From assembly GCF_002742445.1 (NCBI RefSeq), contig NZ_NJNQ01000004.1:186001-250000 (forward strand): a stretch of DNA of 64,000 bases. The letters are read 5' to 3'. This document shows positions 16,415 through 26,814 of the stretch, in pieces. Each line of letters starts with the position of its first letter. Position 1 is the stretch's first letter. The notes below the pieces were generated by a model. The model searched no databases. It was not told the DNA's origin and worked only from the letters and a program-made list of their open reading frames with translations. The DNA is from Bifidobacterium sp. N4G05. Lineage in GTDB: Bacteria > Actinomycetota > Actinomycetes > Actinomycetales > Bifidobacteriaceae. The position numbers were made by a program, and so were the translations under genes.

Positions 16415-17959
16415 TTACGCCACCTGGCGGATGCTGGTCACATGCCCGGCATCCAAACCGTTGATGCGGCTCCACTGCTCCGGATCGGCATCCAGCACCG
16501 CATCTTGGGTTTCCATGAATTCCTCGTCGACTGCTTTGGCCAGCAAGTCGACACCGATCGCCGCGGGCTGGCCATCCTCAATGGAGATCTTCACGGCGCG
16601 GGTTTTGGCACGATCCACAATGTTCTTCAACACCGCTCCAGACACCACATCCGCCAGATATACCGGATGCCATTGGCCATGCTCATCACGCACATCGCAC
16701 AGATGCCGATGTTCGTCGTTGGCATAAATGTCGTTGACCAGCACGCCAATCAGGGCCTTCGCATCCAGTCCCGGCGCCAGCGGCAGGTCATCGGTCAGAT
16801 AATGGCGGATGATCTGCGCCGCCTGTGCCAATTTCGGACGTTCCACACGAATCTTCACGTCCAAACGTCCAGGGCGAAGCACGGCTGGATCAATCATGTC
16901 GATACGGTTCGATGCGCCAATCACCATAACATTGTCAAGCGTTTCCACACCGTCAAGTTCGGCCAAAAATTGCGGAACAATGGTTGTTTCCACGTCCGAT
17001 GACACTCCAGATCCACGCGTGCGCAGCAACGAATCCATCTCATCGATGAACACAATCACCGGCTTGCCTTCCGCGGCACGTTCGCGCGCACGCTTGAAAA
17101 TCATGCGGATCAACCGTTCCGACTCGCCCACGAACTTATTGAGCAGTTCCGGCCCCTTCACCGACAGAAACACACCCCTGCCGCCAGCCGCGCCTTCGGC
17201 AAGCGCATTGGCTACGGCCTTGGCGATCAAGGTTTTGCCATTGCCCGGAGGCCCATACAGCAGCACACCTTTCGGTGGCTTCAAATCATACCGTTCAAAC
17301 AGTTCACGATGCAGGAACGGCATTTGCACGGCATCGCGAATGCGTTCGATCTGCTCGTCCAAACCGCCAATGTCGGCAAACGTGACATCCGGCACTTCCT
17401 CAAGCACCAGATCAGCGTCATTCTGCGCGGGAACCAGCGCAAACGCGAATCGCATGGACGAATCGACCGTAACACGATCGGCCACATTGATCACAGCCTT
17501 CGCCAACGTGCCCGAACGGCGGACCAATGCAACATTACCGCCATTGTCGGCTACCAGCAATCGTCCATCATCAATAACCTGCTTCACCGTACGCACTGCA
17601 CCCAACGTGTCGGTGTCAGCCTGCGAAACCACCACCATGTTTTCGTTGAGCAGCACGGTGCGTCCCGCCTCAAGCCTGGACGCCTGCACATTCGCCGCAA
17701 CCGGCACAATCATGCGTCGCGTACCGGAAATCACTTCGGCGCTGGCACGCTGTACACCCTGTTCGTCCGTTCGAGCGGAATACACGCGCACCATGGTGGC
17801 AAAGGTCATGGGAGGACCGGCCAACTGGTTCAGTTGCGCTTTGGCTTTGGTGAGCTCCTGAGTGGCGCGGTTCAATGCCTTGGCCAGCGCATGGTTCTTG
17901 GCCATCAACTGATCGTTTGCCTCGCCCAATGATGCCAACGTATCGTCACGCCGATCCAT
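16415..17959 (-). CDS. arc: AAA ATPase ARC (Mpa-type Pup-receptor unfoldase)
   Basis: 514 residues from the ATG at 17959; upstream in-frame codons look non-coding. An N-terminal coiled coil (about 8-46) that would bind Pup, then the double OB region, then an AAA module with Walker A GPPGNGKT (236-243), Walker B VIVFIDEMDS (301-310) and the SRH segment (GASNRIDMIDPAVLRPGRLD). It ends in IRQVA: the Q-Y-L tail with a penultimate tyrosine by which mycobacterial Mpa docks on the 20S proteasome is absent. First gene of the pupylation cluster, 43 bases before dop, divergent from serB. Confidence 0.95.
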   Translation of the reverse strand: MDRRDDTLASLGEANDQLMAKNHALAKALNRATQELTKAKAQLNQLAGPPMTFATMVRVYSARTDEQGVQRASAEVISGTRRMIVPVAANVQASRLEAGRTVLLNENMVVVSQADTDTLGAVRTVKQVIDDGRLLVADNGGNVALVRRSGTLAKAVINVADRVTVDSSMRFAFALVPAQNDADLVLEEVPDVTFADIGGLDEQIERIRDAVQMPFLHRELFERYDLKPPKGVLLYGPPGNGKTLIAKAVANALAEGAAGGRGVFLSVKGPELLNKFVGESERLIRMIFKRARERAAEGKPVIVFIDEMDSLLRTRGSGVSSDVETTIVPQFLAELDGVETLDNVMVIGASNRIDMIDPAVLRPGRLDVKIRVERPKLAQAAQIIRHYLTDDLPLAPGLDAKALIGVLVNDIYANDEHRHLCDVRDEHGQWHPVYLADVVSGAVLKNIVDRAKTRAVKISIEDGQPAAIGVDLLAKAVDEEFMETQDAVLDADPEQWSRINGLDAGHVTSIRQVA

Positions 17960-18078
17960 GCAGACCCCACTTCCAACACGCGGGAACACTCCGACAAACC
18001 CAAACCGGAATGCAACCGTCTCATACATTCACCCATTAAGAATACTCATTGTCCGCATGATTTCCGACAATCAAAACC

Positions 18079-18753
18079 ATGCTTGAACAAGAATCGCCGA
18101 ACATCGCACCCACGCCCACCCTTTCTCAGCCGGGTCTGCTGGTCATGGATGTGGATTCCACACTGATTGACGAGGAAGTCATCGACGAGTTGGGCGCCGC
18201 TGCTGGAATTGGCGAACAGATTGCGTCGATTACCGCACGCGCGATGAATGGCGAACTTGATTTTCGTGAGGCATTGCAGGCTCGCGTCGCATTGCTGAAG
18301 GATTTGCCGACTTCGGTATTCGATGATGTATATCGTCGTGTGCATTTTACGCACGGTGCGCTCGATTTGATTGATGCCTTGCATGCGCATGGTTGGAAGG
18401 TCGGCGTGGTTTCCGGCGGTTTTCATGAAGTCGTGGATCGTCTTGCCGCCGACGCACATCTTGATTTTTGGATTGCGAATCGTTTGGAAGCCGCGGATGG
18501 CCGTCTGACCGGCCGTGTGCTTGGCGATATTGTTACGAAAGATGTGAAGTTGCAGTCGCTGCATGATTGGGCTTCACACATGGGCATCAATATGGATCAG
18601 ACCGTTGCGGTTGGTGATGGGGCCAATGATCTGCCGATGATTCATGCCGCCGGGCTCGGTGTGGCGTTCTGCGCCAAGCCTGCGGTTCAGGCGGATGCTC
18701 CACATCGTGTGAGCGAACGCGATTTGACGCGAATTCTTGATTTTCTTCGTTGA
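18079..18753 (+). CDS. serB: Phosphoserine phosphatase
   Basis: Removes phosphate from O-phosphoserine in the last step of serine synthesis. HAD-superfamily motifs are complete: motif I DVDSTL near residue 24 (nucleophile and acid/base Asp), motif II VVSGGF, a Lys in TKDVKLQ, and motif IV GDGANDLPM. The 224-residue length matches the single-domain SerB form without the N-terminal ACT domain found in some species. It is divergent from arc with about 120 bases between, so the two may share a control region. A 16-bp hairpin follows. Confidence 0.95.
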   Translation: MLEQESPNIAPTPTLSQPGLLVMDVDSTLIDEEVIDELGAAAGIGEQIASITARAMNGELDFREALQARVALLKDLPTSVFDDVYRRVHFTHGALDLIDALHAHGWKVGVVSGGFHEVVDRLAADAHLDFWIANRLEAADGRLTGRVLGDIVTKDVKLQSLHDWASHMGINMDQTVAVGDGANDLPMIHAAGLGVAFCAKPAVQADAPHRVSERDLTRILDFLR

Positions 18754-18812
18754 TTTTCGAGATTTGACTCTTCTGATGATTTGAATCGCAGTATCACAAG
18801 CTTGATATAGCA

Positions 18813-18853
18813 AAAGTTGCCGTGTGAAATCATGATGTTCACACGGCAACTTT
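18813..18853. terminator. 16-bp bidirectional terminator serB / fmt
   Basis: AAAGTTGCCGTGTGAA (18813-18828) pairs exactly with TTCACACGGCAACTTT (18838-18853) across a 9-base loop, between the converging ends of serB and fmt. The A/T ends of the stem give a short T-run on both strands. Confidence 0.88.
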
Positions 18854-18876
18854 ATATGGTCTACCTGTTTTCGATT

Positions 18877-19839
18877 TTACTTGCAGTAGGCTCCGTCGAG
18901 ATGAGCACCTCTCGCCCAGTCGGCGGCACGCATGGCCTTTTTGCCTTGGGCTTTGACCTCAAGCAATTCCAGTGGATCTGAGGAAGTGCCCACCCATACG
19001 TTCTTCTTTCCGGCCACAATCTGCCCCGGCTCAAGCGAAGCGGGCGTGTTGGGATTGCTCATATCGGCGCTCTGTGCTCGAAGCACGTGCAGTGTGGTCG
19101 GTTCAGCTTCAGCGTTGGCATGCAGTTCGCACCATGCGCCCGGATTGGGTGTGCAGGCACGAATCTGACGGTCCACCGCGAACGCGGGAATGTCGAAACG
19201 AATATGTGCGTCTTCAACGGTGATCTTCTGAGCTATCTCATATGCGCCGGCAGGCTGTTCCACCGGAATGATCTGATCGTCGGCCATGGCCTGCAACGAT
19301 GCGGCAAGCAGGTGTGATCCATCTTCGGCAAGACGGTTCAGAAGCTCGCCGGCAGTTTCGTGCGCTCCAATTTCCACGGTGGATTGCGCCAGAATCGGAC
19401 CGGCATCCATGGCGCGCACAATACGGAACACCGTGGCACCAGTCACCTTTTCGCCGGCCCAAATGGAACGCTGCACAGGAGCCGCGCCACGCCACTGCGG
19501 AAGCAGCGAAAAATGCAGGTTATACCAGCCCATCGGCAACGCGTCGAGCACATCCTGCTTCAGGATTTTGCCGTACGCCACCACTGCGGCAGCCTGAGCT
19601 CCGGTGGCCGACAGTTCGGAAATGAAGGTTTCCTCGCTCGGATCGGATTCGATCACCGGCAGGCCAAGTTCAAGAGCGGCCTGCTTCACGGGATTCGGCA
19701 CCAACTTGCGTCCACGACCGGTAGGCGCATCCGGTCGGGTGAGCACGGCGACCACTTCAAAATGCTCGGTGTCTTCAGCCAGCAGCTCCAACGACGGCAC
19801 AGCAACATCCGGAGTACCGGCAAACAGCACTTTCAGCAT
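18877..19839 (-). CDS. fmt: Methionyl-tRNA formyltransferase
   Basis: Transfers a formyl group from 10-formyl-THF to initiator Met-tRNA. 320 residues, the usual size. The catalytic domain shows [16 protein letters not shown] at the start, the folate-enzyme motif [20 protein letters not shown] with the catalytic Asn/His pair, and the C-terminal OB-like tRNA-binding domain. AAGGAGGA precedes the ATG. No def (peptide deformylase) gene lies next to it, but priA is nearby, a common actinobacterial neighbourhood (priA-fmt). Confidence 0.96.
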   Translation of the reverse strand: MLKVLFAGTPDVAVPSLELLAEDTEHFEVVAVLTRPDAPTGRGRKLVPNPVKQAALELGLPVIESDPSEETFISELSATGAQAAAVVAYGKILKQDVLDALPMGWYNLHFSLLPQWRGAAPVQRSIWAGEKVTGATVFRIVRAMDAGPILAQSTVEIGAHETAGELLNRLAEDGSHLLAASLQAMADDQIIPVEQPAGAYEIAQKITVEDAHIRFDIPAFAVDRQIRACTPNPGAWCELHANAEAEPTTLHVLRAQSADMSNPNTPASLEPGQIVAGKKNVWVGTSSDPLELLEVKAQGKKAMRAADWARGAHLDGAYCK

Positions 19840-19955
19840 GGAAAGTCCTCCTTATCAAATCCTCATTCACATCGTTATCATCGTGGAATCATTCCGTCAT
19901 ATCAACAGCACACATATCAGCAGTGTGTGCAACAGGGGAACGCGACGCACCAACA

Positions 19956-20666
19956 CTATGCCTGGCGCACTGCAGGAATCTTCACACCTGCATCGATGAG
20001 CAACGCACGCAATGCACGCGAATCCTTGAATCGAACGCCGCGAATGCCAGCATTGTTCGCACCTACGATATTCATGGCCTTATCATCCACGAATACCGCG
20101 CCGGAAGCGTCAATGCCGAACTGCTGCAACGCGAACTCGTAAATATCCTTGTTGGGCTTGCGCAGGGAAATGTACCCCGAAACCACACGATCGTTAAGAC
20201 TGCGCAGAATATCGAAATTCTCAAGCGCGATCGGGAACAGGTCCTTCTGCCAGTTGCTCAATCCCCATACGCGCACGCCGGCAGCTTTCAAATCATTGAT
20301 GAGCACGCGAGCGCCCGGCACCACGCCGGTCAGCGAGTCAACGAAATTGTCAAGATAGTACTGCAACATGTCGGCCCACTTGTCTCCGTGACGTTCACGC
20401 ATCAAGGCGACACCATCATCGTTCGACATGCCACAATCCAACTCGTCATTGATGTCATAAAAGCCGGAAATATCGTTGTCAAGGAACTGCTCAACAAGCT
20501 CGTCGCTATACCGTGGCGCCATCACGGCAACCGGATCCCAGTAGATGAGCACATTGCCGAAATCGAAAATCACATCGGTGATCGGTTTGCCCGCATTCGC
20601 CGCGGCTTCACCGTCTGCCATGAGCACGTCGTACTCCATGTCAGGCTCTCCTGGCCAGCCCTTCAT
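19956..20666 (-). CDS. HAD-family hydrolase (YihX-like phosphatase)
   Basis: 236 residues from ATG 20666, chosen because GGAGG lies 5 bases before it (an ATG four codons upstream has none). Haloacid-dehalogenase motifs: VIFDFGNVL (nucleophile Asp), GLSNW (motif II), the Lys in SLRKPNKDIY (motif III) and VFVDDKAMNI (motif IV). The helical cap between motifs I and II marks it as a subfamily I member similar to the sugar-phosphatase YihX. Substrate is not predictable from sequence. Lies between fmt and priA on the same strand. Confidence 0.85.
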   Translation of the reverse strand: MKGWPGEPDMEYDVLMADGEAAANAGKPITDVIFDFGNVLIYWDPVAVMAPRYSDELVEQFLDNDISGFYDINDELDCGMSNDDGVALMRERHGDKWADMLQYYLDNFVDSLTGVVPGARVLINDLKAAGVRVWGLSNWQKDLFPIALENFDILRSLNDRVVSGYISLRKPNKDIYEFALQQFGIDASGAVFVDDKAMNIVGANNAGIRGVRFKDSRALRALLIDAGVKIPAVRQA

Positions 20667-20742
20667 ATGATCCTCCATTCATGCCATACGGCCTTATGCC
20701 GAACTTCAACCTATCTAGTTTTTCACGGCGAGGGGACGTGCG

Positions 20743-22974
20743 TCAGATTCGCTCCTTCGGATCAAGCTGGAAACGCAGCTCACCGGGCTCACGAGCGGCC
20801 ACATGGCGGGCACTGGCGGAGCGCAAACGCAACGCCAATTCGCCACGTCGGCTTTGCGGCACACGCACCACGGCCTTGACACGATCCGCAGTACCTTCCA
20901 ACTCACGTGAATCAATGGTTCGCGGCTGCGGGATGGGCACCGGCCCCAATACGGACGGCAGTACGCCTTCGGCGGTTTCGATGGTAGACATATCTCCCCC
21001 GCCCAATGCACCAATCCGCTCCAACGTGGCTTTCACCGCGTCACGGCGGCCCCACACGCAGGCAGCGGCGAACACTGGGGGCAATGCCGTCTGCTCACGT
21101 TCCTGTAGTTCGGTTTGTGCCAACAACGTTGAATTCCAAAGCATCAACGATTGGGCAAGTGTGGGATCGGTTTCTCCGATCAGCAGTGCCTGACCTCCCC
21201 TGATTCGCGGCGCGCATAGCGAAACCGCACGCATCCACGATGTTAACGTGTCTACGCCCGCGTCGATACCGAACGCGTACAGGCTGGTCCATGCGTCAAG
21301 AATGGCCACAGCACGGTATTCACATTCCGAAGGATTCCGCCCACGCACACGGGGTTCGGCACCGGGAGTGGCGATGACCAGCTGCGGCGTAAATCCAATA
21401 TCGGAAACAATGCCACGCGGCTGGCTTGGCGTTGAAAGCACAATAGGAACGCCACGAAACAGCCGGCTCAGTTCCTGTGCAGTTCCCGCGGCCCCGACAC
21501 GAACCACTCGCATGCGCTCGCCCTGGCATGCCGGGCAAGCCCATTGCACTGTGGCGGAGCCACACCAGCGGCATCGCACGGACCCGTCCAACAATCGTTC
21601 CAAAGGCCCGGTGCAATACGAACATCTCGCCTGTCGGTGACATTTCGCACAGCTCAATGCCTCGCTGATGCCGTCTTGCGGAATACTCAACAACACCGGG
21701 CCGCTTTCCAACGCCTTCGACAACACTCGCACCGCGGTGTGCGGCACACGCGCGCCAATGGTTGCATCCGCAAGTCTCGCCAGTTCATCGCGATTGAGCC
21801 AACGAATCCACGGACTTGCCTCCTTGGTCACCGCAGGAAACGCATGAATAGGCGTGCTGAAACCGCTGACCTGAGTGGCTCCGACGTGCGCCGCATCGGT
21901 CTCCCACTGGCTTTGCACACTGCGCGCATTGGCCATCGCAACGAACACACCGTTATGCGATTTCGCGCGCAACCGCAGCACTCCACGAGCGTTGGCGTAT
22001 GGCATCATGCCATCGGCATCCTGATAGCACACATCGTCGAGTATGAAGAACAACGCATTGCCGTCCACCGGAGCATACATCGCCGCACGCGTGCCGATCA
22101 CGCACCGAACCTGCCCCTCGCAGATGGCCAGATAGGCACGATACCGTTCCGCCGGCGCCATCTGCGCATTCAGAATGGCGAAATCGCCGTCATACGCTCC
22201 ATTGGAGGATTGCATCGGTGCGAAAAGGCGCAAGCCAATAGCCTGCAGGGTCTCAGCCATATCCTCAATCTCACGCATGGTCGGCAGCACCAGCACTGCC
22301 GGTTTGCCCTGCAACAGCGCCGAAACCACCATCCATGCCGCACACTGCCGCCAATGGTCGGCACCCGGAAGCGGATCGAACACGAACGATTGAAAACGTT
22401 GCGATTCCAATGCTTCATGAAGCAGATTGATATTGCCGTATTGCCGTTGCAGTTGTTCGTATAATTCCCGTTCGGCCTTGGCGAGCGACTCCCTGCGCCT
22501 GTTTTTTTCGATATTCGTTCGGTTACCGAGGCGCTGCTCCTGTTCGACTCGCGCCACGCGCGCAGGCACCGCCAAACGTAGGATGTTGGCTCGTGTTCCA
22601 CCGAACGCATCCGCGATAAGCGTAGCGTCATTCCGCATGGACGCAGGCACCAGCACACGATCGGAGACCACTCGTTCAATGAATCTCAACGACGATTCCG
22701 GGGTTTCGCTGGTATCGGTTCTGTTCCATACGATGCCGTTGACCCGTTGCCCTCCGAAACGCACGCGCACCATTACGCCAGGTTGTGCTTCTTCGGAATA
22801 TTTCTCCTCGACGTAGTAGTCGAAGGTCTGCCCCAAATGGGTGGCTTGAATGTCCAGCACCACTTGGGCGATGGGATGCTCGGCAGCCGGCGTTTTGGGC
22901 GTAGGCGCACGTTTGCGCCGCTTGCGCGGGGCAAGCCCGTCAAGCGCCAGCTGTTCGGCATCCTCAGTACTCAT
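20743..22974 (-). CDS. priA: Primosomal protein PriA, helicase motifs degenerate
   Basis: 743 residues. The N-terminal 3'-end DNA-binding domain (AQVVLDIQATHLGQTFDYYV) and the zinc-binding cysteine pairs in the centre (CAKC, CSYC, CRWC, CPAC) identify PriA, which reloads the replicative helicase at stalled forks. The Walker A (GxxGSGKT) is missing, with ALLQGKPAVLVLP in its place, and the DEEH box reads LDDVCYQD. That matches the known actinobacterial form thought to lack helicase activity but keep its DNA- and protein-binding role. It lies 14 bases after metK on the same strand, so it is probably co-transcribed. Confidence 0.92.
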   Translation of the reverse strand: MSTEDAEQLALDGLAPRKRRKRAPTPKTPAAEHPIAQVVLDIQATHLGQTFDYYVEEKYSEEAQPGVMVRVRFGGQRVNGIVWNRTDTSETPESSLRFIERVVSDRVLVPASMRNDATLIADAFGGTRANILRLAVPARVARVEQEQRLGNRTNIEKNRRRESLAKAERELYEQLQRQYGNINLLHEALESQRFQSFVFDPLPGADHWRQCAAWMVVSALLQGKPAVLVLPTMREIEDMAETLQAIGLRLFAPMQSSNGAYDGDFAILNAQMAPAERYRAYLAICEGQVRCVIGTRAAMYAPVDGNALFFILDDVCYQDADGMMPYANARGVLRLRAKSHNGVFVAMANARSVQSQWETDAAHVGATQVSGFSTPIHAFPAVTKEASPWIRWLNRDELARLADATIGARVPHTAVRVLSKALESGPVLLSIPQDGISEALSCAKCHRQARCSYCTGPLERLLDGSVRCRWCGSATVQWACPACQGERMRVVRVGAAGTAQELSRLFRGVPIVLSTPSQPRGIVSDIGFTPQLVIATPGAEPRVRGRNPSECEYRAVAILDAWTSLYAFGIDAGVDTLTSWMRAVSLCAPRIRGGQALLIGETDPTLAQSLMLWNSTLLAQTELQEREQTALPPVFAAACVWGRRDAVKATLERIGALGGGDMSTIETAEGVLPSVLGPVPIPQPRTIDSRELEGTADRVKAVVRVPQSRRGELALRLRSASARHVAAREPGELRFQLDPKERI

Positions 22975-22988
22975 GATTCAAGGGTAGC

Positions 22989-24203
22989 TCAGCCCTCGAT
23001 GGCGGCTTTCAGCTCGTCGACCTTATTGGTGGCCTCCCAGGTGAAATCAGCATCGTCGCGTCCGAAATGACCATAAGCAGCGGTCTTGGAATAGATCGGA
23101 CGCTTCAGGTCGAGCTCGTCGATAATGGCGGCCGGTCGAAGGTCGAACACCGTGCGCACAGCCTGCTGAATCTGCTCGCGGGTCACACCAATTTCAGTGC
23201 CATACGTTTCCACATTGATGGACACCGGATCGGCCACGCCAATGGCATACGCCACCTGCACTTCAACCTTATGCGCAAGGCCAGCGGCCACAATGTTCTT
23301 GGCCACCCAACGTGCCGCATAGGCCGCGGAACGATCCACCTTGCTCGGATCCTTGCCGGAGAATGCGCCGCCACCATGATGCGCCGCACCACCATACGTG
23401 TCGACGATGATCTTGCGACCGGTCAAACCGGCATCCGCGGCAGGACCGCCAAGCACGAACGAACCGGTCGGATTAACGAGCACGTGATATTCATCATGCG
23501 CCACACGGTCGGCAAGCACATCGTCGAGCACCGGACGAATCACATGCTCCGTCAGCTGCTCCTTAAGCCATGCCTGATCGACTTCCGGATCATGCTGAGT
23601 GGAAACCAGCACCGTATCGAGACGAACAGGAACATCATTCTCATCGTATTCGATGGTCACCTGGGTCTTGCCATCCGGACGCAAGTGAGGCACCTCGCCA
23701 TTCTTGCGCACTTGCGTAAGACGATATGCCAAACGATGCGCCAAGTAAATCGGCAATGGCATCAACGCGTCGGTCTCATCGCATGCATAGCCGAACATCA
23801 CACCCTGATCGCCGGCACCTTGTGCTTCGTAGCGCTGCTCGCGAGATGCCTGAGATTCCGCCTCACCACTCAAACGAGCCACACCCTGATTGATTTCGGA
23901 ACTCTGCTCAGTCAATGACACGGTCACACCGCAAGAATCAGCATCAAGACCGACACGGGAACTGGTATAGCCGATATTACGCACCACAGAACGCACAATG
24001 TTCTGAATGTCAGAATACCCATCACTCGTCACCTCTCCGAACACGAAGAACTGACCGACAGTGGCGCACGTCTCCACAGCGACATGAGACTGCGGATCCT
24101 GAGCAAGCATATCATCAAGAATCGCATCGGAAATCTGATCACAGACCTTGTCCGGATGCCCCTCTGTTACCGACTCAGCGGAAATCAACTTCAATTCAGC
24201 CAT
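22989..24203 (-). CDS. metK: S-adenosylmethionine synthetase
   Basis: Makes SAM from methionine and ATP. 404 residues from the ATG at 24203, which has GAAAGGAG 7 bases upstream. Motifs: [20 protein letters not shown] (ATP and Mg), [14 protein letters not shown] (the GAGDQGxMFGY signature) and [20 protein letters not shown] (active-site loop). It sits between rpoZ and priA. The 140-base leader carries several mutually exclusive helices (separate entry), which suggests feedback control at the RNA level. Confidence 0.98.
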   Translation of the reverse strand: MAELKLISAESVTEGHPDKVCDQISDAILDDMLAQDPQSHVAVETCATVGQFFVFGEVTSDGYSDIQNIVRSVVRNIGYTSSRVGLDADSCGVTVSLTEQSSEINQGVARLSGEAESQASREQRYEAQGAGDQGVMFGYACDETDALMPLPIYLAHRLAYRLTQVRKNGEVPHLRPDGKTQVTIEYDENDVPVRLDTVLVSTQHDPEVDQAWLKEQLTEHVIRPVLDDVLADRVAHDEYHVLVNPTGSFVLGGPAADAGLTGRKIIVDTYGGAAHHGGGAFSGKDPSKVDRSAAYAARWVAKNIVAAGLAHKVEVQVAYAIGVADPVSINVETYGTEIGVTREQIQQAVRTVFDLRPAAIIDELDLKRPIYSKTAAYGHFGRDDADFTWEATNKVDELKAAIEG

Positions 24204-24342
24204 CTGGCTGCTCCTTTCACGAACGCCCCACACGTTCGTCCCTTCTGATTGCTACGAAAAACGCCCCGTCCTTCGCATACGCAATCAATAGTTTCATTGT
24301 GGACTATTCAAAGCGCACCGCTCAGGTATCGGGGCGAATGAA
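24204..24342 (-). promoter_or_regulatory. Structured metK leader, candidate SAM-responsive element
   Basis: On the minus strand three helices can form: A, TTCATT/AATGAA (plus 24337-24342 and 24293-24298); B, CGCCCC/GGGGCG (24331-24336 and 24262-24267) followed by TTTTT; C, GATTGC/GCAATC (24281-24286 and 24247-24252). A and B interleave, and C encloses the 3' arm of B, so they exclude each other or form a pseudoknot. A further 7-bp hairpin (24219-24239) touches the ribosome site. SAM-VI riboswitches are known before bifidobacterial metK; I could not fit this sequence to their consensus with confidence. It may also include the rpoZ terminator. Confidence 0.45.
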
Positions 24343-24378
24343 AATTCGAGATTCGACTCTTGTTCAAGAGCCGTCGCG

Positions 24379-24663
24379 TCAGTTGCCTTCGGTCAGATCG
24401 TCTTCGCCGAGGGTCTCCTCAAGCAGACCTTCATTGATTTCACGGAAGGCGATGGACAGCGGCTTCTCCTGATTCTGATATTCCACCAGCGGACCGACGT
24501 TCTGCAGCAAGCCCTCGTTAAGCTGGGTGAAATAGGAATTGATCTGACGGGCACGCTTGGCTGCGAAAATAGCCAGTGCATACTTGGAGTCAGCATGCTC
24601 CATCAAATCATCGATCGGCGGTTCCGCAAGACCGGTCGGGGTTGGCTGAGTGCCGAATGCCAT
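24379..24663 (-). CDS. rpoZ: RNA polymerase omega subunit
   Basis: 94 residues. The conserved core is recognisable: [20 protein letters not shown] followed by [10 protein letters not shown], the part that wraps the beta' C-terminus and helps assemble RNA polymerase. The acidic tail ([13 protein letters not shown]) is usual for the actinobacterial form. A GGGAGA ribosome site precedes the ATG. In most actinobacteria gmk lies directly upstream; here ilvD on the opposite strand separates the two. Confidence 0.95.
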   Translation of the reverse strand: MAFGTQPTPTGLAEPPIDDLMEHADSKYALAIFAAKRARQINSYFTQLNEGLLQNVGPLVEYQNQEKPLSIAFREINEGLLEETLGEDDLTEGN

Positions 24664-24876
24664 ATTGATTATCTCCCAATCATCAGATAAGCCAAAAGCT
24701 TCCTTACCAAAGTCTTAAGTATAGAGCCGCCACTGGACCTGATTCAAGCCCCTTCTCTCATGTTTTCGACAAGCGCAAGCATCTTCGTCAACGCTTGCGA
24801 ATGTAACGCTTCTGCAAATTCCACATAGTGGCTTTTAACAAAACACGTGTCCCGTTTAACTACCACAATAGAGAAC

Positions 24877-26736
24877 ATGGAAATGCGATCTGCAAAACTG
24901 ATGAATGGACGAGTATTCGCGGGCGCTCGCGCCCTCTACCGTGCCGCGGGTGTGGACGGTAAGGATTTCGGCAAGCCGATTATCGCCATTGCCAATTCCT
25001 TCGACGAGTTCCTGCCCGGCCACGTGCACCTGAACAAGGTCGGACGACTGATCTCCGAGGCTATCAAGGAAGCCGGCGGCATCCCACGTGAGTTCAACAC
25101 GATGGCTGTTGATGACGGCATTGCCATGGGTCACACGGGCATGCTGTACTCCCTGCCGAGCCGTGACATCATCGCCGACACTGTGGAATATCAGGCGAAT
25201 GCGCACTGTGCCGACGCCCTGATCTGCATCCCGAACTGCGACAAGGTCGTGCCGGGCATGCTGATGGCCGCTCTGCGTCTGAACATCCCGACCGTCTTCG
25301 TCTCCGGCGGCCCGATGGAAGCCGGCACGACCGTGCTGCCTGACGGCACAGTGAAGAAGAACACCGATCTGATCGATGTGATGTACGCCTCCGCCGACGA
25401 CAATCTGGACGAAGAGGATCTGCTAGCCTACGAGAAGACCGTCTGTCCGACCTGCGGCTCCTGCGCCGGCATGTTCACCGCGAATTCGATGAACTGCCTG
25501 ACCGAAGCCATCGGTCTGGCCCTGCCGGGCAACGGCACCATTCTGGCCTCCCACTCCTACCGCAAGGACCTCTTCAAGCGCGCCGCCGAGCAGATCGTCA
25601 AGATCGCCAAGCAGTATTACGACGACGATGACGATTCCGTACTGCCGCGCTCCATCGCCACCAAGGAAGCCTTCGAGAACGCCATGACCATGGATGTGGC
25701 CATGGGCGGCTCCACCAACACCGTGCTGCACATCCTCGCCATGGCCCAGTCCGCCGATGTGGACTTCACCCTGGACGACATCGAACGTATCTCCCACACC
25801 GTGCCGTGCATTTGCAAGGCCTCCCCGTCCGGCGAGTGGGAGATTTCCGATGTACATCGCGCAGGCGGCATCACTGGTATCCTCGGCGAACTCGACCGCG
25901 CCGGCAAGCTGCACCGCGACGTGCATTCCGTGGATTACAAGACACTGGAAGACAAGCTCAATGACTGGGACATCATGCGCGATTCCTGCACCGAGGAAGC
26001 CAAGCAGATGTATCTGGCCGCTCCGGGCCACATTGTCTCCCCGGATCCGTGGACGCACACCACCCTGTTCGATTCCCTCGACCGCGACCGTGTGAACGGC
26101 GCGATCCATGACATCGACCATCCGGCTGTCACCGAAGGCGGTCTAGCCGTGCTGCGCGGCAACCTCGCCCCTGACGGCTGCGTGGTGAAGACCGCCGGCG
26201 TACCGAAGGAGATTTGGACCTTCCGTGGACCGGCACTGGTCGTCGAATCCCAGGAGCAGGCCATCGAGGTCATCCTCAACGACACTCTGAAGCCCGGCAT
26301 GGCGCTGGTCATCCGCTACGAGGGCCCGAAGGGCGGCCCGGGCATGCAGGAGATGCTGTACCCGACGTCGTTCGTCAAGGGCAAGGGTATCGGCAAGCAG
26401 GTCGCCATGCTGACCGACGGCCGCTACTCCGGCGGCTCCTCCGGTCTGGCCATCGGCCATATCGCTCCCGAGGCGGCAAGCAAGGGTCCGATCGCCCTAA
26501 TCAAGAACGGCGACATCATTAACATCGATATCCCGAACCGTACGGTGAACGTCGAGCTTTCCGACGAAGAGCTGGCCCAACGCCGCACCGAACTCGAAGC
26601 CGGCGACGGCTATGTGGCGCACCGCGACCGCAAGGTCTCCCAGGCGCTGAAGGCCTACGCAGCTTTCGCGCGTTCCGCAGATAAGGGTGCCACGCGTGAT
26701 CCGGAGCTGATCAACAAGCTTTCCGGTCTCGCCTGA
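24877..26736 (+). CDS. ilvD: Dihydroxy-acid dehydratase
   Basis: Third enzyme of branched-chain amino acid synthesis: dehydrates dihydroxyisovalerate and its homologue. 619 residues from ATG 24877 ([13 protein letters not shown]); a GTG ten codons earlier is less likely. Fe-S ligand cysteines are visible in [12 protein letters not shown] and [16 protein letters not shown]; Mg-site residues in [11 protein letters not shown]; and the C-terminal [20 protein letters not shown] segment closes the active site. No clear Shine-Dalgarno. No other ilv or leu gene is nearby. Its own long terminator follows. It interrupts the minus-strand gmk-rpoZ pair. Confidence 0.97.
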   Translation: MEMRSAKLMNGRVFAGARALYRAAGVDGKDFGKPIIAIANSFDEFLPGHVHLNKVGRLISEAIKEAGGIPREFNTMAVDDGIAMGHTGMLYSLPSRDIIADTVEYQANAHCADALICIPNCDKVVPGMLMAALRLNIPTVFVSGGPMEAGTTVLPDGTVKKNTDLIDVMYASADDNLDEEDLLAYEKTVCPTCGSCAGMFTANSMNCLTEAIGLALPGNGTILASHSYRKDLFKRAAEQIVKIAKQYYDDDDDSVLPRSIATKEAFENAMTMDVAMGGSTNTVLHILAMAQSADVDFTLDDIERISHTVPCICKASPSGEWEISDVHRAGGITGILGELDRAGKLHRDVHSVDYKTLEDKLNDWDIMRDSCTEEAKQMYLAAPGHIVSPDPWTHTTLFDSLDRDRVNGAIHDIDHPAVTEGGLAVLRGNLAPDGCVVKTAGVPKEIWTFRGPALVVESQEQAIEVILNDTLKPGMALVIRYEGPKGGPGMQEMLYPTSFVKGKGIGKQVAMLTDGRYSGGSSGLAIGHIAPEAASKGPIALIKNGDIINIDIPNRTVNVELSDEELAQRRTELEAGDGYVAHRDRKVSQALKAYAAFARSADKGATRDPELINKLSGLA

Positions 26737-26763
26737 GTTCCAGCAAATCTCAAATAATACATA

Positions 26764-26814
26764 ATGAGGATTGCATAGTTTACTTACTGCGCAATCCTCA
26801 TTTTTCTTTTTTTT
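26764..26814 (+). terminator. Intrinsic terminator of ilvD
   Basis: ATGAGGATTGC / GCAATCCTCAT (26764-26774, 26791-26801) followed by a long T-rich tract (TTTTTCTTTTTTTT). Confidence 0.93.

Noticed and set aside
20666-20678. Upstream ATG as the start of the HAD phosphatase
   Set aside because: GGAGG lies inside those four codons and is correctly spaced for the second ATG at 20666.
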